Under the pieces are notes generated by a model that was not told the DNA's origin, did no database searches, and was given only the letters and a program-made list of their open reading frames with translations. Of a DNA stretch of 64,000 bases, positions 17,611-24,886 are shown piece after piece (positions within the stretch are counted from its first letter, which is position 1; the number at the start of each line of letters is the position of its first letter). Location: NCBI GenBank assembly GCA_031376425.1, contig JANMDR010000048.1, positions 1 through 64,000 of the forward strand, given 5' to 3'. The stretch is from JANMDR01 sp031376425 (lineage in GTDB: Bacteria; Pseudomonadota; Gammaproteobacteria; Burkholderiales; Usitatibacteraceae). The position numbers and the translations under genes were made by a program.

Positions 17611-19170
17611 CTACTTTTGTGGTTTCGGTGCCTGCTGCATGCCAGGTCCACCCGGAATCGGCGTCGTTAGGTAGGGGAATGCGTTGTCGAATTGACTGTC
17701 TTCAACTAGCACGCCATCGGTGTACGGCAAACCTGCACTAGCCGGTTTGCCAGCGCCCAGAGGAAGTAGCGCACCCATCATCACCCGCAGCGCAATATCC
17801 ACCACATCGTCACCGGGGCGACGTCCGTTCGGAAAGCCTGCCGGATCGCACGCGGCATTACCGGCAACGATTAATCTGCCGTCCACAAAACACCCTGCGG
17901 CACCCAAACTGTTTTGCGCGCCTTTTGGCGTTGCTGGAAGTGCGGTGTTCAATCGCAACATTTCTGATGGGCGCACATTGGCAGGACTGTTTACACCGGC
18001 AATGCCGGTCAGGAATGCCACGACGAGATCGCCGCGCGGGAACACACTAGGTGCACGCACGCCGTCCGCGCCGTAAATCACTTCTACAATCGCAGGCAAG
18101 GTGGGGTTGGTCACGTAGTCGGCGAATTGGCCATCCTCTGCAGGCTCGGCGCCGCTGAATTTATCTTTATCCGGCAAACCAATTACGACTTCGTTCACCA
18201 GCGGCGAGCCTAAGCGAGACACCTGTACTAGATTATTTTTGAACGGAATAATTCTGCCCAGCGGAAGGTCTTGCACCAGACGCGATTGCGGCAAGCTTGC
18301 TGTTGTCCAAACGCCGATGACTGGTTCTGTCGGATTGGTGATGCAGGTAATGGGGAGTTCCATGGCTAGCGTGGTGACGTTCTTGTCTTCGATCACATTG
18401 AACGCAGTTGGATTGTTGCGCGCACCGATCACTTCTGCGGTGGGGATATTGAGTAGATCAAAAATATCGCCTAGGCGCACACCAAAACCGTCTTTACGTT
18501 GACCCACAAACAGCTTTGCAGGCGTGCTGCAACCAGGCACGTTGACGTTATAAACGTGCTGTGCGGCGTAGTCTTTGTAATTCGGGAAGGAGCGGGTGCC
18601 GATGTTATCTATGGGCTTATTAAATACCGTCCTACCATTCGCGTTGTTGACCAAGAGGCCTGTGGATATTGGGTTTCGACGTGGTCCACGGAGCGCTGTC
18701 ACGGTGAATGTTTGCGTCGCGTTTAATGTAGCTGCGTTGACTTCGGTGGCGGGACCGATATTGATCAGTGGAATCGGCACTTGTTTGCCGTTGATGTTGA
18801 GCGCGATGTTTTTGTTGAGGTCTTTGAATTTAAATTGAAAGGTCAGATCTTCACGCGCATCGCCGTTTTGGTCGATATGGATTTCGTAGACGGCATCATT
18901 ATCCAAATTGAAATAATTAGGCCCACCGTAGGCATCTTGTAATGGAATGTAGTTGGCCAGAATGGTTACAAAGCCGCTGCGTCCCGGCTCATAACTTTTG
19001 AACACATAGAGATCAGTGCTGTCCACGCGCGGCATCCCGGCAATCATGGGTGCTTCGCGATGGCTTGCGGCGTGGGCTAAGGTGGGCAGTGCGCCACTCA
19101 CGGCGACTGCAGAGGCCGCGATGGCCAGCTTCATCATACGTTTATAGTTGATGGGGTTGATGGGGTTCAT
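17611..19170 (-). CDS. DUF4331 exported protein
   Basis: A 519-residue secreted protein of the DUF4331 family. The signal peptide ends in THA/AHA near residue 33 and is followed at once by the family hallmark ASHREAPMI and then DSTDLYVF. DUF4331 proteins are predicted beta-propeller-like envelope proteins without a settled function. I start it at ATG 19170, which has an AAGGAA site 6 bases upstream; the 19-codon longer frame lacks one. It is the first gene of the operon with the TPR, HupE/UreJ and barrel genes. The NikR-like regulator lies 253 bases upstream on the same strand. Confidence 0.9.
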   Translation of the reverse strand: MNPINPINYKRMMKLAIAASAVAVSGALPTLAHAASHREAPMIAGMPRVDSTDLYVFKSYEPGRSGFVTILANYIPLQDAYGGPNYFNLDNDAVYEIHIDQNGDAREDLTFQFKFKDLNKNIALNINGKQVPIPLINIGPATEVNAATLNATQTFTVTALRGPRRNPISTGLLVNNANGRTVFNKPIDNIGTRSFPNYKDYAAQHVYNVNVPGCSTPAKLFVGQRKDGFGVRLGDIFDLLNIPTAEVIGARNNPTAFNVIEDKNVTTLAMELPITCITNPTEPVIGVWTTASLPQSRLVQDLPLGRIIPFKNNLVQVSRLGSPLVNEVVIGLPDKDKFSGAEPAEDGQFADYVTNPTLPAIVEVIYGADGVRAPSVFPRGDLVVAFLTGIAGVNSPANVRPSEMLRLNTALPATPKGAQNSLGAAGCFVDGRLIVAGNAACDPAGFPNGRRPGDDVVDIALRVMMGALLPLGAGKPASAGLPYTDGVLVEDSQFDNAFPYLTTPIPGGPGMQQAPKPQK

Positions 19171-19423
19171 GTTTGTTCCTTGTTGGCTGGTTAAAAGTAC
19201 AGGCAAATTACACGCCGGCAAAAGCACCGCTGATGCTTGCGATGCTAGGTATACGACTGCTTTTCTGCCGCAGATGCGCGATAGAGGGCATTCTGGAAGA
19301 TGTTGTTGTGACGATGCGGCCGGATCTTCATACGTAGTGTTTTTTTGCGATGTGCCATGCGTGCAGAAACAGCAACGGCGGCGGCTCGCGTCGCGTCATT
19401 GGCAATAATTAGGGTCGGACTGA

Positions 19424-19834
19424 TTACTGCGCGGTATGAATCGGTACTAGATTGAGTTGCCCGCAGGTAATGTCCGCTTCGGCCGATACGGCGTGCGCGA
19501 AGGCTGTGATTTGCTCAGAATAACCGCGCAAGACCAGTGTTTCTAAAGATGTCGACGGATTCACGGCGGTGAGGGTCGACGAGATTGTGATGTTCAAAAA
19601 CCGCTGCTTCAGCTCTGCGAGGCGAGGCAAAATCAGCGGAACTTGCTGGTCGTAGGCGAAACTTAAACAGCCTACACAACTCACCTTTGAGGGTGCAGCA
19701 CGGAGCTCTTGTTGTAGCGTTTTTCGCAGCACATGTCGAAACGCCTCAGAGCGATTTCGATAGCCTTTACGCTTGATTAATTCGTCAAACGAAAGCGCCA
19801 ACTCTTTGTTCACTGAAATAGTAAGTCTTTGCAT
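19424..19834 (-). CDS. NikR-like ribbon-helix-helix regulator lacking the nickel ligands
   Basis: A 136-residue protein with NikR architecture: N-terminal ribbon-helix-helix (MQRLTISVNKELALSFDELI, then GYRNRSEAFRHVLR) and a C-terminal ACT-like domain (ITISSTLTAVN, SLETLVLRGYSEQI). By alignment with E. coli NikR, the four high-affinity nickel ligands His76, His87, His89 and Cys95 are not conserved; the positions fall in KQRFLN, TLTAVN and PSTSLE. It instead has a CxxC (SCVGC) just before the ACT domain and a Cys near the end. ATG 19834 is chosen because of an AAGG site and alignment with NikR; the frame extends 17 codons further. It probably regulates the adjacent DUF4331 operon in response to some other metal or ligand. 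Confidence 0.82.
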   Translation of the reverse strand: MQRLTISVNKELALSFDELIKRKGYRNRSEAFRHVLRKTLQQELRAAPSKVSCVGCLSFAYDQQVPLILPRLAELKQRFLNITISSTLTAVNPSTSLETLVLRGYSEQITAFAHAVSAEADITCGQLNLVPIHTAQ

Positions 19835-20209
19835 TGCGCGCCTTGATGATGAGACCATTGTGGTCGATGTATGCACTACGCGCACATTTGCAAAGTGGAT
19901 TTACTAAAAGCGCCTTTAGCTTAAGTTGCGGTTGATCCCAACTAAATCAGCGCTATTGATAACTGGTGCGATCAAGCGGCAAGAGGGTGGATGCGAGCCA
20001 AATTTTAGTGCCGATCCTTAGGCATCAATAAGGCGATAGTTTTCAATTGTTGATTACTTAATCAAGCTATAAAGCGCCACATTGCGTTATAAATGTAGTA
20101 TTACGTAGTCGGCAAGTGTTGCAAGTAGTCATTCTCTGGGTTCTGCCGATTGGATGGCGTAGAAAATAAAAATAGCGTTTAGTTTTTCCCACTTTTATGA
20201 GGCATTCAC
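19835..20209. other. 375-base divergent intergenic region
   Basis: Holds the promoters of the minus-strand NikR-like gene and the plus-strand Bug-family receptor gene. It is A+T-rich near the right end. I see no NikR-type GTATGA-N16-TCATAC operator and no other clear element. Confidence 0.5.
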
Positions 20210-21220
20210 ATGAAGATTTTTAAACAGTCCAAAAATATCGCGGCGCGGTCTTTGCTTGCGCTCACTGCGTTGGTAATTTTGCCTATCGGCACGCAAACAC
20301 TTGCAGCTGACGCGCCCTATCCAACAAAGCCCATCACCATCGTGGTGCCCTACAACGCGGGTGGGCCAACGGATTTACTCACGCGCACCATTGCCACCGT
20401 GATGGAAAAAAATTTAGGGCAATCCATCAAAATTGAAAATGTAGGTGGTGGTGGTGGTACAGCTGGTGTAGGTAATGTGATATTGGCACCTAAAGACGGT
20501 TATACCGTGTTGGTAACGCACATTGGTATTGCCACCGCGCCATCGCTTTATCGCAGTCTGCGCTACGATGCACTCAAGGATTTAGAGCCAATTGGGCTTA
20601 TTGCCGACGTGCCGATGACGGTAGTGGCGCGTCCCAATATGGCTGCCGATAATCTGAAAGATTTCATATCCTTCGCTAAGGAAAATAAAGATAAATTGAG
20701 CTATGCGCACGCAGGTGTGGGTTCGGCATCCCACCTTTGCGGCATGTTATTGCTAAACGCGATCAACGCCGATATTTTGACCGTCCCGCACAAGGGAACT
20801 AAGCCCGCAATGGATGCCTTGCTTGCTGGCAAAGTGGACTTTATGTGTGACCAAACGATCAGTACCACGGATAAGATCAATTCAAAAGCGATTAAGGGCT
20901 ACGCCGTGACGTCCAAAAACAGGTTGGATGCGTTGCCGAACTTACCTACCTTAGAGGAATCTGGTTTGAAGTCCGCAACTGTTACCGTGTGGCAGGGTAT
21001 GTGGGTGCCAAAAGGCACGCCCGCTACCGCTATCAAGCGTTTAAACACGGCTATGCAGGTAGCGCTTGCTGATCCAGCCGTATTAGCTGAGTTTGCAAAA
21101 CTAAGTACCAAGCCCTATCCAGTGGCGCAGCAAACCCCAGCAGGATTGCGCACTTTGCACAAAGCTGAAATTGCTAAGTGGGCACCGATTATTAAAAAGG
21201 CAGCGGTGTTTGCTGACTAA
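20210..21220 (+). CDS. Bug-family solute-binding protein (tripartite tricarboxylate transporter receptor)
   Basis: A 336-residue periplasmic receptor: signal peptide to about residue 33, then the Bug-family opening YPTKPITIVVPYNAGGPTDLL, the PGGGG-like loop GGGGGTAGVGNV, SYAHAGVGSASHL and VPHKGTKPAMDALLAG, all hallmarks of TctC/BugD proteins, which bind carboxylates or amide-type ligands through water bridges. No TctAB membrane genes are adjacent. Orphan receptors of this kind are very common in Burkholderiales. The ligand is unknown. The gene ends at a strong terminator. Confidence 0.93.
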   Translation: MKIFKQSKNIAARSLLALTALVILPIGTQTLAADAPYPTKPITIVVPYNAGGPTDLLTRTIATVMEKNLGQSIKIENVGGGGGTAGVGNVILAPKDGYTVLVTHIGIATAPSLYRSLRYDALKDLEPIGLIADVPMTVVARPNMAADNLKDFISFAKENKDKLSYAHAGVGSASHLCGMLLLNAINADILTVPHKGTKPAMDALLAGKVDFMCDQTISTTDKINSKAIKGYAVTSKNRLDALPNLPTLEESGLKSATVTVWQGMWVPKGTPATAIKRLNTAMQVALADPAVLAEFAKLSTKPYPVAQQTPAGLRTLHKAEIAKWAPIIKKAAVFAD

Positions 21221-21239
21221 GCTAGTTTAATTTTTGCGT

Positions 21240-21271
21240 AAAAAAAGGCCAAGGTGCGTTGGCCTTTTTTT
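21240..21271 (+). terminator. Intrinsic terminator after the Bug receptor gene
   Basis: GGCCAA (21247-21252) and TTGGCC (21259-21264) pair around a 6-base loop, with an A-run before and seven Ts after. It separates the receptor from the downstream HAD gene and argues against the longer 5' frame of that gene. Confidence 0.9.
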
Positions 21272-21338
21272 CGTCTCTGCATTGCGCTGCTGCATCTGTT
21301 ATTGTTCAAGCTCTATATTTAGTAAAAAACCGTCCATC

Positions 21339-22217
21339 ATGGCAAAAAAACCTTTCTTTCAAAATACCATCGCCATCGTTTATGATTTTGACGGCACACT
21401 ATCGCCGCAACCGATGCAGGAATATACGGTATTACCAAAAATAGGTATTGAGCCTGCTGCATTTTGGCAACGGGTGCATGAAGAAGCCCGTGAAACGGGT
21501 TCAGACAGTATGTTAGTGTATATGCGCTTAATGATGGAAGCGCTTTATAAAAACGATAAAATTCGCATAACGAAAGAAGATTTTGCCGTGATGGCGGAAA
21601 AGATTCAATACTTTCCCGGTGTAGAAGATTGGTTTCCACGTATTAACGAATACGTCGCCGCGCGCGGACAAGGCGCTGTGCAGGTGCAGCACTATATTAT
21701 TTCGGCAGGGCAAAAAGAAATTTTAGAAGGCGCATCGATTCGCAAGCATTTTAAGCAGGTGTATGCATCCGAATATCACTTTAATCAATATGGTATTGCC
21801 ACTTTCCCAAAGGTGTTGATTACCGACACCTCCAAGACCCAGTTCCTGTTTCGCATCAACAAGGGTCGCGAAACGATGAATGAGTCGATTAATGATCATA
21901 TGCCAGAAAATGAACGGCCCATTCCGTTCACCAATATTATTTATATTGGTGACGGTATGACCGATGTGCCATCAATGGCGCTCACTAAAAAAAGCGGCGG
22001 TCATACCTTAGCAGTATTCAATCCCAAAACCCCACACGGTAAGGAAACTTGCGCAAAATTGCTCACCGCAAATCGCGTAGATTTTATCGCGCCAGCGGAT
22101 TATCGCGATGGCAGCAAATTGAGCAAACGCTGTAAGCTACTGCTTGATTCCGTGATTGCTGAAATTGCCTACGCAGCGGAAGTAGCAGCGTGTCAAGCCG
22201 AACACGGCGTAGCTTAA
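21339..22217 (+). CDS. HAD-superfamily phosphatase, SerB-like
   Basis: A 292-residue cytosolic hydrolase. Motif I is YDFDGTLSP with the nucleophile Asp near residue 17, motif II lies in YIISAG, and motif IV is IGDGMTDVPSM. The cap insertion between motifs I and II is helical. The overall shape is that of the phosphoserine phosphatase group, with a longer C-terminal part. ATG 21339 (MAKKPF) is chosen: the frame is open further upstream, but that part covers the terminator of the previous gene. The substrate is unknown. It may be co-transcribed with birA 28 bases downstream. Confidence 0.88.
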   Translation: MAKKPFFQNTIAIVYDFDGTLSPQPMQEYTVLPKIGIEPAAFWQRVHEEARETGSDSMLVYMRLMMEALYKNDKIRITKEDFAVMAEKIQYFPGVEDWFPRINEYVAARGQGAVQVQHYIISAGQKEILEGASIRKHFKQVYASEYHFNQYGIATFPKVLITDTSKTQFLFRINKGRETMNESINDHMPENERPIPFTNIIYIGDGMTDVPSMALTKKSGGHTLAVFNPKTPHGKETCAKLLTANRVDFIAPADYRDGSKLSKRCKLLLDSVIAEIAYAAEVAACQAEHGVA

Positions 22218-22245
22218 CGGCTACCTAGATGGAAAAGATCATACG

Positions 22246-23214
22246 ATGACGCATTTTCAGTTGCTTGCACACCTAAGTCATGAAAAATTCATTTCCGGAC
22301 GCGCGCTAAGCCAATTGTTGCAGCTAACGCCGAATGCCATCAGCCAAGCGGTACGTAGCTTGAATGCCCAAGGCTTAGAAGTATTTTCTATACCGGGTCG
22401 TGGTTATAAATTGGCAGCACCATTTACTAAATTATCGGCAGCCACTATTACCGCTCAATTGGGTGAGGTGAGTCAGTATTTCGATATTGAAGTGGTCGAT
22501 GAAATCGCCTCGACCAATACCGCATTGCTCAATATACGCGGCGGCAGTAATAAAATTAAGGTACTCATCGCTGAGTCGCAGTCGCAGGGACGTGGGCGGC
22601 GTGGTCGTGCGTGGCAAGCAGTCCTGGGTGGCTCACTCACGTTCTCATTGCGCTGGCAATTTGATAAGCCTGCGGGCCAATTAGGTGGTGCCTCATTAGT
22701 TGTAGGCTTGGCGCTGGTAGAAGCGCTCATTGAAGCGGGATTACACACAGCTAAACTTAAATGGCCAAATGATATTGTTGTAGAGGGCAAGAAATGTGCT
22801 GGTATTTTGATTGAAACGCAGGGAGATGTGTTTGAGCCCGCTAATTTAGTAATAGGTATAGGCGTTAACTATCGATTGTCCCCTGATCAGCAAAAAATAA
22901 TTGATCAACCAGTGTGTGATTATGCTTCAAACGTCGCTAGTCCTATACCCAGAGATGCCTTATTATCAAGCATCTTCAGGAATTTATACAAACACCTAAG
23001 CACTTTCAATCAGCATGGTTTCGCACCGCTCAGAAATGCATGGTTAACCCACCATGCCTACGCAAATGCGGCGGTGACCGCACATTTTGGTGATGGTCGC
23101 ACCCTAGATGGTGTGGTGGTGGATGTCGCAAATGACGGTGCCTTAGTGTTGGAAGTAGCGGGCAGACGTGAAGTGCTCTATTCGGGCGAAGTGAGCTTGA
23201 GAGCCACGCGATGA
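22246..23214 (+). CDS. birA: Biotin-[acetyl-CoA-carboxylase] ligase / biotin repressor
   Basis: A 322-residue protein with an N-terminal winged helix-turn-helix (residues ~1-60, SGRALSQLLQLTPNAISQAVRSL) and a ligase domain with the biotinyl-AMP-binding loop GRGRRGRAW near residue 117, KWPNDIVV, and a C-terminal SH3-like domain. It activates biotin with ATP and attaches it to the biotin carboxyl carrier protein; the HTH suggests it also represses biotin genes. The stop overlaps the start of coaX (ATGA). The birA-coaX pair is typical of Burkholderiales. Confidence 0.95.
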   Translation: MTHFQLLAHLSHEKFISGRALSQLLQLTPNAISQAVRSLNAQGLEVFSIPGRGYKLAAPFTKLSAATITAQLGEVSQYFDIEVVDEIASTNTALLNIRGGSNKIKVLIAESQSQGRGRRGRAWQAVLGGSLTFSLRWQFDKPAGQLGGASLVVGLALVEALIEAGLHTAKLKWPNDIVVEGKKCAGILIETQGDVFEPANLVIGIGVNYRLSPDQQKIIDQPVCDYASNVASPIPRDALLSSIFRNLYKHLSTFNQHGFAPLRNAWLTHHAYANAAVTAHFGDGRTLDGVVVDVANDGALVLEVAGRREVLYSGEVSLRATR

Positions 23215-24098
23215 AGCAAAAAATACTTGCGATTGACTGTGGTAATAGCAATATAAAGTGGGCGTTATTTGACGCGTTTTTAGAGAGTGCTCGGCCGCAA
23301 ATTATACAAAGCGGTGTTTTTGCGACCCGTGAAATTAATCAGCACTTATCACTATTAGTAGCCAAGGTTTGTATAGATGCCACAGCGACAGCGACAACTT
23401 CTGAGCAAGCGCAAAAACTTCATGTGGTGATTGCAAACGTGGCGGGGGATGCGGTGGCCGGTGCGCTAAAATGCGCCTTTAGCACACAGGCGGCTTCGCT
23501 ACATTTTGTGCAGGCGCATTTCGCGGCATACGGCATTCGTAATGGTTATGAAAACCCCCAGAGTCTAGGCGTGGATCGTTTTGTTGCCCTTGTTGCGGCA
23601 CATCAGCAGCCACAAAATCAACTAATAGTGATGGCGGGTACGGCATTAACCATTGATGCACTTGATGCGCAGGGAAATTTTTTGGGTGGCCTCATTACGC
23701 CAGGTTTGCGCATCATGCAGCAGGCGCTGCATCAGGGCACGGCGCAATTGCCCCAAATAGCAACTGATAGCAAGCTTATTCAACCGTTTCCTACGAATAC
23801 GGCGGCAGCTATCGCCAGCGGCGCGATGCAGGCATGTGTAGGTGCAGTGATGATGCAGGCATTGGCCTATGAGCATCAGTTAAGAGAAAGGGGCGAACGG
23901 CTTATGCGTATTGTTGTTGCCGGTGGCGCAGCGCCAGTTCTGTTGCCGCATCTTGAAGGCGCTATTGAAATGATGTCTAGGAGCTATCAGGAACCCGCGT
24001 TCGTCCCATTATTGGTAATGCAGCCTAATTTGGTAATAGAAGGTCTTTATTATCTTGCGTCTGCAGTACCAGTAGCACCAGTAGCGCCTGCAGTGTAA
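23211..24098 (+). CDS. coaX: Type III pantothenate kinase
   Basis: A 295-residue enzyme for the first step of coenzyme A synthesis, phosphorylating pantothenate with ATP. CoaX motifs are visible: the P-loop-like IDCGNSNIKWALFD at the N-terminus, the pantothenate-binding GVDRFVALVAA near residue 120, and the AGTALTIDALD segment, with GLITPG following. It overlaps birA by 4 bases and is followed after 30 bases by a SPOR-like membrane protein gene. The last ~10 residues are a low-complexity Pro/Ala/Val tail. Confidence 0.95.
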   Translation: MKQKILAIDCGNSNIKWALFDAFLESARPQIIQSGVFATREINQHLSLLVAKVCIDATATATTSEQAQKLHVVIANVAGDAVAGALKCAFSTQAASLHFVQAHFAAYGIRNGYENPQSLGVDRFVALVAAHQQPQNQLIVMAGTALTIDALDAQGNFLGGLITPGLRIMQQALHQGTAQLPQIATDSKLIQPFPTNTAAAIASGAMQACVGAVMMQALAYEHQLRERGERLMRIVVAGGAAPVLLPHLEGAIEMMSRSYQEPAFVPLLVMQPNLVIEGLYYLASAVPVAPVAPAV

Positions 24099-24128
24099 AA
24101 TTCATTATCTCTCATTGAAGTTGAATAT

Positions 24129-24815
24129 ATGCTGCGTTTCTTGTTTTTATTACTGTTACTCGCCAATGCCGCTATGGGCGTATTTATTTATGTGCAAATG
24201 GGTAAGACCGTCAGTCCGCCACCGACAGAAGTGAATCCCAGCGGGCTTAAATTGGTGTCAGTGCTTGATCCGCAAAAGGCGCAGGTAGAACAACTTGCCG
24301 CGCGGAAGCTAGCTGAATCCTTAGTGGGTTCTGCCTGCATTGATTTTAGCGTGAAGCCAGCCGATGCACAGCGGGCGCAGGGCGTGTTTGCGCAATTGGC
24401 ATTGGGCGAGCGCTTGAGCAGCAAAAATGTTGAAGAGCCTACGCGCTTCGCCTTAGTGATTGCTCCAGCGGTTAATCGTAAAGCAGCCGACACCGCACTT
24501 GCCAATTTGAAGAAGCTGGGCTTAAAAGATATTTCAATCACCCCAGACAACGGCATCTCCTTAGGGCTTTACTCCACCGAAGAAGCAGCAAAGAAGGTAC
24601 AAGCTGAAGCCACTAGCAAAGGTGCCAAAGCGGTGCAAATTCAACCGCGTAATTTGGCAGTGAAAGAAACTATTTTTAGTCTAAAAGACCCAGACACTAA
24701 TCTTGTGGCTAAGCTAACGTTGCTGCAACGCGACTATGAAGCCAGCAGCCTAAAAGCGGTAGCCTGCTCAGTAAATCCACAAGCCGTCGCAACGGTAGCA
24801 GCACCGACGAAATAA
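24129..24815 (+). CDS. Membrane-anchored SPOR-like protein
   Basis: A 228-residue protein with one N-terminal membrane helix (residues ~2-22) and a periplasmic part. The region near 110-175 (TRFALVIAPAVNRKAADTALANLKKLGLKDISI, SLGLYSTEEAAKKVQAEATSKGA) has the beta-alpha-beta rhythm and the phrase (G)LYSTEEAAKK of SPOR domains, which bind denuded peptidoglycan at division sites. It follows birA-coaX as in many Burkholderiales and is probably in that operon. The function beyond this is inferred from fold and position. Confidence 0.75.
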   Translation: MLRFLFLLLLLANAAMGVFIYVQMGKTVSPPPTEVNPSGLKLVSVLDPQKAQVEQLAARKLAESLVGSACIDFSVKPADAQRAQGVFAQLALGERLSSKNVEEPTRFALVIAPAVNRKAADTALANLKKLGLKDISITPDNGISLGLYSTEEAAKKVQAEATSKGAKAVQIQPRNLAVKETIFSLKDPDTNLVAKLTLLQRDYEASSLKAVACSVNPQAVATVAAPTK

Positions 24816-24886
24816 TAGCAGTCGTCTACTGATACAAAATAGTAGCTTAGATTATTTTCACAAGATTACAAGGGGCTTAGTAAGGG

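Noticed and set aside
21234..21338. Longer N-terminus of the HAD phosphatase
   Set aside because: It would translate through the intrinsic terminator of the preceding gene; the HAD motif aligns with start at 21339.
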